A DNA stretch of 64,000 nt, taken from Acanthosepion esculentum. Lineage: Eukaryota; Mollusca; Cephalopoda; Sepiida; Sepiidae. Positions 54,356-64,000 of the stretch are shown piece after piece (within the stretch, counting starts at the first letter, position 1; every line of letters begins with the position of its first letter). The stretch spans positions 8,875,861 to 8,939,860 of the forward strand of contig OZ038498.1 of assembly GCA_964036315.1 (NCBI GenBank), in the 5' to 3' direction. The translations under genes were made by a program, and so were the position numbers. The notes under the pieces were generated by a model. It was not told the DNA's origin. It saw nothing but the letters and a program-made list of their open reading frames with translations, and ran no database searches.

Positions 54356-54532
54356 ATGGCACGTACACAGAATCCTGCTAATCTTGATTCTGTTCCTATT
54401 CCATTGATCTGGGAGCAAGCAGGAAATTCTACGGGATACGAGAACTACAAGGACATATTTGAGGAAAGAGGGATTGGCGTATTTGATACTCACAGGACAG
54501 AAAGAGGGAATCAACAGATAACCTACGTGTAA
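54356..54532 (+). CDS. Unrecognised 58-codon open frame
   Basis: Starts MARTQNPANLDSVPIPLIWE and ends with TAA at 54530-54532. Hydrophilic, balanced composition unlike the AT-rich surroundings, with WEQAGNSTGYENYKDIFEERG. It may be an exon or retroelement fragment. No family recognised and no start context or splice signals could be confirmed. Confidence 0.25.
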   Translation: MARTQNPANLDSVPIPLIWEQAGNSTGYENYKDIFEERGIGVFDTHRTERGNQQITYV

Positions 54533-55051
54533 AAATGGTACAGCAGGGACGAAGGAGACAAATAACTAATTAGGAGTCACGATCGCCAACGATCTGGAAA
54601 GAAAACGACGCATAAAAGAAGACTTCTATTAGATTGAGATTTGATTTCTGCGTATAATACAGAACAAAATAATGACTATAAAAAATAATGGTTTATATAG
54701 TTCTCTTTGTGCGTATGTATACTGGCATTTTATTTTTAGGGAATTGACTTCTCACAAATGTCACTGTTATGACATCCAATCTTCAATATATAGTTTCTAC
54801 AGAAACGTTATATTTTCCAAGAAGTGTTTGAAATCTGGAAGGCATCTTTGTATTATAAAGGGTGTTTCATTAAGACGGATTATATATAAGGGTGTTTCAT
54901 TAAGACGGACCAAAATCATCAGTAAGTAAATCAGTGTTATTGGTTAAAATTAATTTATTTATGTATTGGGTCATGTTATTTAAATCATGGCAATTATGTG
55001 TGAAAAATAATATGGCCCAAATGTACGCCAAATCCACGTTGCTGGAACACC

Positions 55052-55053
<2 letters not shown>

Positions 55054-55085
<32 letters not shown>

Positions 55086-55130
55086 GTGTGTGTGTGTGCG
55101 CGCGCGCGCGTGTGCGTGTGTGTGTGTGTG
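55054..55130. repeat. (TA)n(TG)n(CG)n microsatellite
   Basis: TA, TGTA, TG, a short CGCG run and TG again. Confidence 0.95.
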
Positions 55131-55284
55131 AAACCTATCCTAAACAGGAAACAATGGATAAGCCTTTACTCCTGCTCAAAAGACCGAGGAAGAGTATGAA
55201 CCGGACGATTGAACACTATTTGCTACCATTTCAGCATAAATGCAACAAGCTGGACCTATAACAAAACCAGTTGGGTGCACGAGC

Positions 55285-55460
55285 AAAGACAAGCCGATGA
55301 AGATTTTTCGCAAAAATAAAGCCATTTTCATCTTGGTGAATTCATTAATAAGCAGAATTGTCGCATTTGGGCTGATGAAAAGCCAAGGAAGATTGTTGAA
55401 AAGCTACTACATCCACAAAAGGTCACGTTTTAGGTGGGCATTTTTTTGATAGCGGAATCA
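55285..55460 (+). pseudogene. Tc1/mariner-type transposase fragment
   Basis: Reads HFHLGEFINKQNCRIWADEKPR then EKLLHPQKVTF with a stop before VGIF. This matches the segment A(H)F.L.GYVNKQN.R.W...NP....E.PLHP.KVTVWCG found in transposases of this superfamily. Only about 60 codons remain. Confidence 0.6.
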
Positions 55461-55664
55461 TTGGGTCGTGTATTTATGAATCTGAACGTCCATTTTCGTA
55501 CTTGCCTTCGATAACTTTAACACGTTGTTTGATTGTTAATCTTTCCATGGTTGAAATTGCCAAAGACTTAAGTTGTTAAATCTGAAAAAAAAGAGAAAAA
55601 ATCATTAGACACTTAAATTTAATTCACATTTAAAATCGGTCAAAGTTATTGAAACACCCTTTAT

Positions 55665-56155
55665 TTTTTGTGACAGCTTTTCCGCCATTCACTTCTGCTG
55701 TATGCTTCACGTGTAAAATCTCTAAAGTAAGAGATCTGTCTCTTCTCTTCAGAAATTGCTAGCAAACAGAAATGGAATATTCTCAACACCTGTTTAATAC
55801 AGGTGAGACATATTTCTATACTAAGATATACAGTCCGTTACCCGCTAAGCAAAGAAATCCATTCCACATTTGCCTGACAAATAATGTCGCTTCCTTCAAT
55901 TTCCTTACTGTCTTGCGTTGTCCCCTAATTATTATTTCAAGCCAATCCCATAGACATTAATGAAATATATTGTTCTACTTACGTTTCCTTGGATTTGACT
56001 TTTGTCTAGAATTTTATAAATACAGTCTTTTATTAACTACAACCATTCTAAGGGATGAAATCTAGTAAGGAGTTTGCAAAAAGTGGTTACCCTACTGATA
56101 CCCACAAAATATTTGTAATATTTGCTGATTTTTTTAAATCATTCAGTCGCTCCAT
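55665..56155. other. Spacer, no feature seen
   Basis: No recognisable element. Confidence 0.3.
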
Positions 56156-56164
56156 ATATATGAC

Positions 56165-56872
56165 ATCTTAAATCAGATCTTTATAGTGATCTTATTAATG
56201 CAGATCGTTATAGTGACTCATATTAAATCAGATCGTTATAGCGGTCTTATTAAAGCAGATATCTTACAGTAATCATATTAAATCAAATCGTTATAGTGAT
56301 CTTATTAAAGTAGATCCTTAAAGTGATCATATTAAAGCAGATCGTTATAGTGATCATATTAAATCAGATCGTTATAATGGTTTTATTAAAGCAGATCCTT
56401 ACAGTGATCATATTAAATCAGATCGTTATAGTGGTCTTATTAAAGCAGCTATCTTACAGTAATCATATTAAATCAGATCGTTATAGTGATCTTATTAAAG
56501 CAGATCCTTAAAGCGATCATATTAAATCAGATCGTTATAATGGTTTTATTAAAGCAGATCCTTGGAGTGATCATATTAAATCAGATCGTTATAGTGATCT
56601 TATTAAAGCAGATCCTTACAGTGATCATATTAAATCAGATCGTTATAGTGATCTTATTAAAGCAGATCCTTACAGTGATCATATTAAATCAGATCGTTAT
56701 AGTGGTCTTATTAAAGTAGATACTTACAGTGATTATATTAAATCAGATCGTTATAGTGATCTTATTAAAGCAGATCCTTAAAGCGATCATATTAAATCAG
56801 ATCTTTATAATGGTTTTATTAAAACAGATCCTTACAGTGATCATATTAAAGCAGATCGTTATAGTTATCTTA
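56165..56872 (+). repeat. GATC-phased 54-bp minisatellite
   Basis: Units of GATCGTTATAGT (12), GATCTTATTAAAGCA (15), GATCCTTACAGT (12) and GATCATATTAAATCA (15) give a 54-bp dimer of 27-bp halves. Every segment begins with GATC. Because 54 is a multiple of 3, a frame rich in Ile/Val/Leu stays open (56323-56511, 56486-56719), but nothing suggests translation. Confidence 0.95.
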
Positions 56873-57059
56873 TTAAATATATATATATATATCGTATGAC
56901 TAAGTGATATATGCTAAACATTTCAGTTGTACAGTTAAATACTACTTCATTTTGATGTTTTAAATAATACAGTTACGGAGAGAAAATAAGAGTGTCTTTT
57001 ATAAAGCACAAATTGGAAAGAGCAGTTTCCTAACTGGCACGACTTTTGAGGCGTTCACG

Positions 57060-57830
57060 TTCATTTATCATGAGTATTTATTGGCAGTGGTCCCAGGAAG
57101 GAACAATTACAAGCTGCGAATGAGGCATTGAGGGATCGAATCCTATTGACGCCGAGAAGTGGTCGGAGAATGAGCCAAAAAGGAGCCACAAATCTCAAAT
57201 AGCTTTAATCAACGTGAAAGAATAGATGCGTTACAACACAAAATATATCGATCCTTGTTGTGTACGAGGTGTGGTATATAGCCGCAGGCGAGTCAGTGGA
57301 CCCACGCTAACAAATTACATTCGCAACGAACGCGTCTTCAGGGAGCAGGCGAGTGTCGGAACCTGATCAATAGAAAAAGGTTGTCTGCTATAATAAGCCT
57401 AGGTGAACGTGTCGTTAACTTGGAGGAGATGCGCTGTGGGAAAGCTAACAGATGGAAACAGTGTGATGGTTTGGGCAACATTCCAAGTCCACTCCTTTAT
57501 GTATAATGCATTTTGTCACGTACGACACGAATGAAGCTCACTTACACCCTTCATGTCTCCTGCGATAGCAATCGAATCTATCAACTCCACAGGAATTATT
57601 TCAGGAATACAAAGAACTCATTGTGTTTCCCTGACGGACAAACTCCCCAAATTTAATTCCCTTTGACTATAGAGGAGGTATGTTGGATCAACATATTACT
57701 TGTCAGAATCCCCATGCTGGCATCCGATCCCAGAGGTAACCGTAAGAACACTGCTAAATTCTATGAATGATCATGTAAGTGTTGTTTTACAGATTTTAAT
57801 CGGCATTTTTCCGACATCTTTTGACTTACC
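57060..57830 (+). pseudogene. Possible Tc1-like transposase remnant
   Basis: Frames with stops contain SGPTLTNYIRNERVFRE, then DGNSVMVWATFQ (compare the GGGSVMVWG block of Tc1 transposases). A PKFNSL region stands where the family has SPDLNPIE, and PEVTVRTLLNSMNDHVSVVL resembles the C-terminus (..I..LV.SM..RV..VL). Motif order is right but each is weak. Confidence 0.45.
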
Positions 57831-58630
57831 AGTGTGTTTGGGTATTATCTTGCGAGAGTGCATGTCGATGTTCGAACCCATTGGAAGTTAGAAATTTAAA
57901 AGCTGATTTTCAAAGCAAGCATGTGCCTCCCACTTTTACGACATCCGTTCTCTTTTGCCTCGTTGTTGTACGCAACTCAGATTAGCAATTATGATTTTGC
58001 ATCATTTAGAAAGAGAATACCAACCTCTACATCATCCTCGTGTTCTTTGGATAACTCAGCATTCGGAGAGTCTTATATCGAATTGATCCTCCTCATTTCA
58101 CATGTAACAGCAGATTCACCATTTGAAAGATAACGGTAAACCAGTGAATCAAGAATGGTGGCCGTGTCCCCACATAATCCCAAAAAAGATTTTTCTGTTT
58201 GTTTATGTTTCACGCTATTCATGCGTTCAACGTGAACACGGTTGGCGAATACTTGTCATTAAATATTGTTCTTCACATAGCAACACATCTAGAAATTTCT
58301 CTTTACTACAAATAATAGTCCAGAATCTTTGAAGGTTTTATTTCCAAGAATTGTAGCAATATGTAGCAGTCGAGGAAACATATTACGCATACATTAGGCT
58401 AGGTGGATTTTACATTTGTTTTTCAAATAAACTTTAGACAAGGCAAGATATTTGGAGTTTAATGAGAATAATAAGAATTCATACCAACAAATCTTAGATT
58501 CCATCTTTTATTCCTATTCGAGGTAACGTAATCAAATATCACCATCTGAAATACATAAAAAATCATTTTCGCCACATTCACATGACAAATTGTGTTATTT
58601 CAACAATACATAAAAAAAACATTGGCAAAA
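57830..58630. other. Spacer, no gene recognised
   Basis: Frames at 57921-58133 and 58123-58332 show no motif. Confidence 0.3.
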
Positions 58631-58865
58631 TCTTTTACATTATCTACACATTGACTTTTATTCCCATCTTTGTTATTTTTATTACAACTTTTCAGCAGTT
58701 GTGCCCGCCTGCTTACATCAGGTGATTGTCGAATTTCGAACAGAACCCTTTTTTAAAACTACGGGGGTAGATGGTTTTTGTTCCGCTGTCCATGTCTCGA
58801 GATATTTCTCGTTTTACTACTACTCAATTATTTCTCGCCCCGTATCTGCCGAGCAAGTATACACT
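58630..58865 (-). mobile_element. SINE family D, divergent copy
   Basis: On the minus strand: CTGATGT, stem AGCAG/CTGCT around a 10-nt loop, then GAAA and AGTTGTAATA (58690-58725). Relative to the family stem (GGCCG/CGGCC) two base pairs changed on both strands. Confidence 0.65.
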
Positions 58866-58869
58866 GCTC

Positions 58870-59305
58870 GGCCCAGGGATTGAAATCACAATATCACAAA
58901 ATTCACGATTTTAATTTTGCAAGGTAGTTATTCTTCTGAAGGATACATTTAATGCTGTTTATTTCCTGTTGTCATGTGTCTGGGTTGCTACATGATATAC
59001 GTTTTGTAGGCATAGGACGATCCCTTTCTTTATACTCTATGGATGATGAGAATTGAGGTTGAGATATTGTTCGATTATGGCTCATCGCTTGTGATATACG
59101 CATGTCTTGAACGTATTCCCTGTGTGAGTTATTAGTACATCCAAGACGGCTAGCTGATTTTCTTCTCCCATTATGAACTGGATCGAAATTCTTATTCAGC
59201 TTACAACGTCCACATTTAAAGAATGAGAGACTTCCCTATTAGTGGGAATCATCAATTTTGCAAGAGAGTTCTTAACAAGCGAGCAATACAACCGTCCTAG
59301 GTATG
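58870..59305. other. Spacer, no gene recognised
   Basis: No recognisable element. Confidence 0.3.
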
Positions 59306-59309
59306 ACGA

Positions 59310-59692
59310 TGAACTACATCCGCGTCCAGGGTAAGATGATAAACTACATCCAACAGCAAAGCCTTTGATCAGAATGTTTTGACGAAAGTGAAACCACCTC
59401 TTAATTGCTGGTATTCCCAGGTCCACTCTGATTCGGGGTGGTAGCACCTGTTAGGATCCCAGCTATGGGCAAATAGTAAGCCCCCCAAACTGGCGTCAAA
59501 ACGTGTAAAATAGGTTTTAATACCAGCAAAACATTTTTGTAAAAAATTATTACCAGCTATAAATTTTCAAAGAAAAAATTATTACTAGAAATACATTATT
59601 GCCTTCAATACTATTTTTGGAAAAAAATATTACAAGAAATACATTTTTTGAAAAATATTACCAAAAATATATTTGAAAATAATGTAAGAAAT
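59310..59692 (+). mobile_element. Minisatellite-bearing element, copy 5 (3'-truncated)
   Basis: 5' part (GATAAACTACATCCAACAG, GGTGGTAGCACCTGTTAGG) intact, six or seven decayed minisatellite units (59515-59690). The CGGCAT..ATGCCG 3' part is missing. A second partial start (GACGATGAACTACATCC) precedes it at 59304. Confidence 0.65.
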
Positions 59693-59921
59693 TATACTCG
59701 TCCGGAAAACCTTAGGTGCTTTGATTTGTGAATAAACAAACCAATACCAAAGGGAAAAAAATGTCACAAAAAAGAAAGAACAGAGAACATGTACGTCCGC
59801 CGAATAGAATCGTTTAGCAAGTTCAGAGTCCAAAGAAAAAAAAACAATACGAGTGAGTAAAATAACTAAATAAAGTGCTCGATACGCTTAGTAGAGCAAA
59901 CCTAAGTTAAACCTAAAGAAC

Positions 59922-59968
59922 CAGACAACCTACCACGGTTTCACCTAAGCGGATCGTCAGGGATTTTT
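59922..59968 (-). ncRNA. Hammerhead ribozyme E
   Basis: On the minus strand: CTGACGA (59954-59960), short stem II CC/GG with a T-T mismatch beside the core, GAAA (59939-59942), AC/GT stem III with loop CGTG, cleavage triplet GTA (59931-59933). Stem I pairs CC with GG and is otherwise poor. Core bases conserved, helices weak. Confidence 0.5.
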
Positions 59969-59986
59969 GGCGATTCGCTTAGGTGA

Positions 59987-59988
<2 letters not shown>
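59939..59988. repeat. 20-bp hairpin overlapping ribozyme E
   Basis: TTTCACCTAAGCG (59939-59951) pairs perfectly with CGCTTAGGTGAAA (59976-59988). Seven more pairs, two of them G-U, extend inward to a 10-nt loop (59959-59968 region). A (TA)n follows at 59991-60032. Confidence 0.85.

Positions 59989-59990
<2 letters not shown>

Positions 59991-60032
<42 letters not shown>
59991..60032. repeat. (TA)n microsatellite
   Basis: Pure TA abutting the hairpin. Confidence 0.97.
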
Positions 60033-60034
<2 letters not shown>

Positions 60035-60037
<3 letters not shown>

Positions 60038-60960
60038 CTTTTATTTCTTACTGATTCTCACACCGAATGGAATAGAAAATCTTTGACACTCTTGGACAGA
60101 TTTAAAAGATTACGAAACTGTTGGCAAGCTATTTTATATTTAAGTCACAAACATACGAGATGACAAGCATGAAAAACATGACCAAAAAAGGGATACATTA
60201 TTTTATCCCTAAGTTTTCCATTCGATTTTTTACTTTTTATTTTTTTATCGAAAAAAAACTTCTCTGCTTTGACTATATTCTGACCGGAGATATTTAATGT
60301 TAGGTTTTATGACTCAAATTTAATTTTCCACTATTTTTTATATTTTAAAATCAATAGATGTGTGTGTGTGTGTGTTTATCTTTAATATTAAACCAGTTTA
60401 TGTTATTCTGTTTCTGTAATCAAATTATTTTTACTTTTTTTATTTTTCTTCAATAAATAAGAAATAATTTTCGAGATGAAAGGGCAAAAAGTAGAGAAGT
60501 CGTAATTGCTGCAACATGACAGAGAAAATAGAAGGCCCGACTCTGAAAATGGCTCATTAATTCTATATGATATTTGTAACTTCAAAGTTTTATATTTTCG
60601 AATTCTATCATGTTAACCAATTTAATATAACTTTTTGACCCTTATAATTAATCCATGAAAATTTATAAATTCAGCATAAAGCTATCGTTTTAGCTTTAAT
60701 TTAAGTACGAGTGATTGCGAGCAACTTTTCACCGGGGCGACAGCAAGCCCCTAAATTAGCAAATTATGCTAAGCTCATCTTTTTTTTAAAACTATTTAAG
60801 TAAAACTTTAATAATCGTGTATTATCTCTGCACGCTCAGAAAAAATTGACATTTGACCTATAGGTTACAGAAAAAATAGGCCATGAATCTTTATTCCAAA
60901 TATTTTTCTTTTTTTCTTTATCACTAAATTGTTAAATAAAATTCAAAATGTGCTCTGAAT
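60035..60960. other. AT-rich spacer, no gene recognised
   Basis: Short (TG)n at 60360-60375; nothing else recognised. Confidence 0.3.
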
Positions 60961-60964
60961 AGTA

Positions 60965-61326
60965 CGAGAGTCATTCAATAAATAAGGTGAATTTTTCGGT
61001 ATAGGGACTTCTAATACAGAGAGAAGCTTACTTTTTTTTTCAACGTAGTCTCCCAGCACTATCACACACTTTTCCCATCTGTGCACAAGCTTCCGTATTC
61101 CCTCAGCGTAAAAATCTTTGGACTGATGTCTCAGGCAGTCGCTCACAACACTTTTGCTTCTTGGTCGGCCATCTTTGTTAATCGCCAAAACTCTCAAAGT
61201 TTTTTTTAATCTGCAAAAGAAATTAAATCCATGTGAAAAAAAGTAAAAAATAAAAAAGAGTAAGCTTCTATCTGTATTAGAAGTCCTTATACCAAAAAAT
61301 TCACCTTATTTATTGAATGACCCTCG
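60965..61326 (-). mobile_element. mariner copy D, 362-bp mini-derivative
   Basis: TA at 60963-60964 and 61327-61328, both terminal repeats intact (CGAGAGTCATTCAATAAATA left, ATGACCCTCG right). On the minus strand the first few codons (ATGGCCGACCAAGAAG) are joined to the C-terminal KSVVSDCLRHQSKDFYAEGIRKLVHRWEKC. A far larger internal deletion than copies A-C, with the deletion joint at a shared CA. MITE-like. Confidence 0.9.
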
Positions 61327-61534
61327 TATTTTATTCTATCAAGTGTTAATTTTTGGAAATACTGCATTTTTAATCAATCTCTCTTTATATATTTTTATTT
61401 TATTTTTCGAAACGTCCTGCGTTTTTAATGAATACTGAGTGTGCAGAATATGGTCTTAATGGGTATTATTCCAGTCGCTATCGACTAATTCTTTAGTTAT
61501 TTTCAGGATGTTCGAAATAGCCATTTTGGAAAAG

Positions 61535-62667
61535 AAAGAGCGGTGACTATAGTAAATTTCAATTCAACATTCCTAAAATTAGATTACAGAAAATATTTTC
61601 CAACATTTTTAAGTTTATTGAGTACATAAAAATTATATAAAAAAGGACTCCTGTCATTTTTCAGGAGGTTCGAGTACTAAGTTTTACTAAACAATGTAAA
61701 TGATAAATTACATTGATGGTCTCAAGTTTGAATTTGTGTTATTATTGGTAATTAGAACATTGACACTATTTAATTTTCTATAATATATAATAAGTTTCAC
61801 ATGTTTCCTAGTTTATGGGTGAAATGTGCTTGGAAAATGGCTGTTGATGTAGAAACTCTGCAAAAATCAAATAATTGTCAGATTTTAATGAAACTTGCAG
61901 AGCTTATTCACAAATGAATGAAAACGTTTTTGAATTTTTTTGTTTTAGAAAATATTGGTACAAAATATTGTTTTACATATATGATGCCCCCACCCCACCT
62001 ACTTAATTTCGGGCAATTACGAGAAATTTAATTTTAATGGCAATTTTTTATCAGTTAAAAGCAGGAGTCCTTGGAGAATGTACTTCATCGATTGTTTTTT
62101 CAAACTGCTACTCATTTCCCGAAAATCTGCTCCAAATCGTAAAATTAAAAATGTAATATAACTGACATTATTTAATTTGAAAAGCTTTTAATTGCTTTTA
62201 TAAATAAGATTTTTTTAAGGACACTATTTTCTTAAGAAAAAAGTAATTCGGTGGTTAATGAATTTTTATAAGAATTGTTAACATTTTTTTAAATTTTAAT
62301 TGTAATAATTTATTATAATAATTTATTATAATAATTTATTATAATAATTTATAAAAACTTTAAAATTCTACGTTAGTTTAATCTCGTCAGGTGATATTGT
62401 TAACTGAAAACTATATTTACTAATCAAAAATTGAAAAGCTTAATACAAATCATTTTGCACCAAGATTTTTTAAATAATTTAAAATGTAACATGCCCATTT
62501 TTAAAGGTATCTTTGACCATACACAACATTATCAGAAAATAAGACCGATGACTATAGTGGATTTAAAGTTAAAATTCATAAAATTAGATTACAGTGAATA
62601 TTTTCTAAAATTTTAAAGATGACTGAGTACTTAAAAATTATATAAAAAGGGCGTTCACGTCATTTTC
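61535..62667 (+). repeat. Diverged direct repeat pair, step about 1 kb
   Basis: 61540-61660 and 62543-62667 share GACTATAGT, AAAATTAGATTACAG.(A/G)AATATTTT and AAAAATTATATAAAAA phrases. A weaker third trace is near 62940-63060. No function seen. Confidence 0.5.
62304..62352. repeat. (AATAATTTATTAT)n short tandem repeat
   Basis: Four units of AATAATTTATTAT-type sequence. Confidence 0.85.
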
Positions 62668-63229
62668 TTAAATGATGTTTTGCAGATAAAGTTTCCGTAA
62701 AACAACAGTCATAATGTCCTGATCTGTCATCGCCGCGTCAATTATGTAAAACATGGCAATGTCGATTAAAAACACAGCTACAGTTTTGTTTTAAAAATTC
62801 ATTTCTTTGTTATTTTAAACTTAACGTAAATAATACTTTCTCAAATCAGATTAATTCTAGTTTAAATCAGCTAATATTCCTCAAATAAAGTTTCATAAAA
62901 GTATATTTTATTTTTGGAAGATTTTTTAGTACAAAGAATTACATAGGGATGAAAGACGACTAAAAAAGGGCGCTAATCAGTTATTTTAGCGAAAGAAAAT
63001 CAATTTAAATCAATATAATATCTGTTTGAAATACACCAGATTATTTTGATGACTGAAAATACTAAATTTAATCTTTTAGCTTTCAATTAAAGCTAAAACG
63101 AAAGCTTCAGTAAGTTTTTTCATTTATCAAAATTCATTTTAGTTATTAGGTACCGCGATATATTGTGGTTCCTATTCTTAATAATAACAAACACTTCGAC
63201 GATAAAACTATGTTAATGGCTTGACGACA

Positions 63230-63765
63230 ACAAACGATAAAAATAAATGTAACGATCAAGACAACAAACGGAGGCAAAAACTCAACATCACGTGCCGAAA
63301 CAGTAAGTGGAAATATGTTGGAAGGCCAGATCTAATAAAAAAAAATCTATCGGATGTAAAGCTATCCAATACAGAACGGGGAAAACCTCAGATTCGGTTT
63401 AAAATTTGCCACTGAAATCCGTAAAGGAGACATAATAGACATTATAATAAAAATCATAACCAAATGACTCTGAATTTACCAAAGGTTTCATTCAAGATAT
63501 AATCACTGCTACTATAGAAACCAACAACGAAAATACATTATGACAGATACATCTAAAGGAACCTAGCAACAACAACAAAATAAGCAAATCCACATCACTC
63601 CCTCTGAAAAGGGAGGTGCGATTGTGATCATGAACAAGAACACAACGTTGGAAACAAAAACTAAGTCACTAGTCAACGATACCGAAAGGATGGAGAACAC
63701 GCCACGGTGGCACCCAATTTCAAAAGATGACCCCCAAAAATCTTGTTAAACAAAATCTTTTTTTT
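63230..63765 (+). pseudogene. Possible Penelope-like RT N-terminal remnant
   Basis: The frame at about 63584-63750 reads HITPSEKGGAIVIMNKNT then SLVNDTERM, matching the N-terminal block of Penelope reverse transcriptases (ADKGGAIVIMD...Y......L.D...Y). The upstream 63221-63415 frame is hydrophilic and may be part of the same protein. Stops separate them. Only this fragment is visible before the spacer. Confidence 0.5.
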
Positions 63766-63967
63766 GTTGAGCCGGGAATTAATCATTAGATATTTGAAAA
63801 AACTTAGTCTGGTACACAATGAGTCAGGGAGCCAATCAGTAAAGAATCCACAAATCTAGCAAAAGACGATGAAATTAGTTTCATAAACCACCTTTTGAAT
63901 GTATATATTTCATGTATATTTAGAAATTGTCACATAAAGTCATATTCCATGAACTGTATTAAAATAA

Positions 63968-64000
63968 TATCTATCTATCTATCTGTGTGTGTGTGTGTGT
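63968..64000. repeat. (ATCT)n then (GT)n at window end
   Basis: Three to four ATCT units followed by GT to the edge; the tract continues beyond the window. Confidence 0.95.

Larger units (their letters stand above)
54858..55662 (+). mobile_element. Tc1/mariner-type transposon with duplicated left end
   Basis: Terminal repeat AAGGGTGTTTCATTAAGACGG at 54858 and again at 54888; the right end reads GAAACACCCTT (to 55662). TA flanks both sides. Remnant transposase within (see 55285-55460), plus a microsatellite at 55054-55130. Confidence 0.65.

Noticed and set aside
56323..56719. Repeated IVIVxLLKQIL protein frames
   Set aside because: Open only because the 54-bp satellite unit is a multiple of three; no start context, composition or flanking exon supports translation.
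62380..62420. Hammerhead core candidate (CTGACGA complement near 62386)
   Set aside because: No GAAA at the right distance and no stem II; chance match.

Overview
The window looks like metazoan, most likely cephalopod (Octopus-type), non-genic DNA. That placing is an inference from its repeat mix: very long (TA)n and (CA)n tracts, tRNA-derived SINEs, mariner/Tc1, Helitron, Penelope and non-LTR remnants. I recognise no intact cellular protein-coding gene. Almost every long open frame is a decayed transposon piece, a microsatellite reading frame or chance.

Layout. 0.3-0.7 kb: Tc1-like remnant. 1.2-3.9 kb: two copies, in opposite orientation, of an element with conserved ends and an internal minisatellite (three more copies lie at 31, 36 and 59 kb). 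4-6.6 kb: SINEs and a 98-bp tandem array. 8-9.6 kb: SINEs and a tandem pair of hammerhead-ribozyme units. 9.6-10.7 kb: Penelope-like remnant. 10.8-11.9 kb: terminal-inverted-repeat element. 12.3-12.8 kb: inverted SINE pair. 12.9-16.6 kb: decayed Helitron helicase interrupted by a mariner and a SINE. 18-20.6 kb: SINEs and a LINE. 21-23 kb: microsatellites and a perfect hairpin. 24-26.9 kb: LTR-like repeats within a broken DDE transposon. 28.9-30 kb: tandem duplication. 30.3-32 kb: SINE, LINE pieces and a minisatellite element. 33.5-34.8 kb: mariner, then a second ribozyme dimer. 35.7-38.8 kb: minisatellite element and DDE transposon. 39.6 kb: 5S-like/tRNA-like composite. 42.4-47.3 kb: LINE with nested mariner, inverted LTR pieces, and a solo LTR inside a SINE. 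48-53.5 kb: SINEs, ribozyme units and a 146-bp palindrome. 54.8-57.8 kb: Tc1/mariner remnants and a GATC-phased minisatellite. 59-61.3 kb: minisatellite element, ribozyme hairpin, mini-mariner. 63.2-63.8 kb: possible Penelope reverse-transcriptase remnant.

The most notable signal is a set of hammerhead-ribozyme (HHR) motifs of several distinct families. Two loci (9.0-9.6 kb and 34.4-34.8 kb) are head-to-tail dimers in which HHRs bound 377-nt and 317-nt units. The 9084 and 34746 copies keep the CTGATGA and GAAA cores, a GTC cleavage triplet and paired stems I, II and III. Other HHRs sit on both strands of a near-perfect palindrome (52.9 kb), in a hairpin (59.9 kb) and downstream of a Penelope GIY-YIG fragment (9.9 kb). 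A SINE family present in a dozen copies carries a related core whose stem II shows compensatory changes between copies. This resembles retrozymes, the schistosome HHR SINE-like repeats and Penelope HHRs, seen here as a mixed population in one locus. Everything was read by eye; no folding, alignment or database search was run, so boundaries are approximate unless fixed by a target-site duplication.
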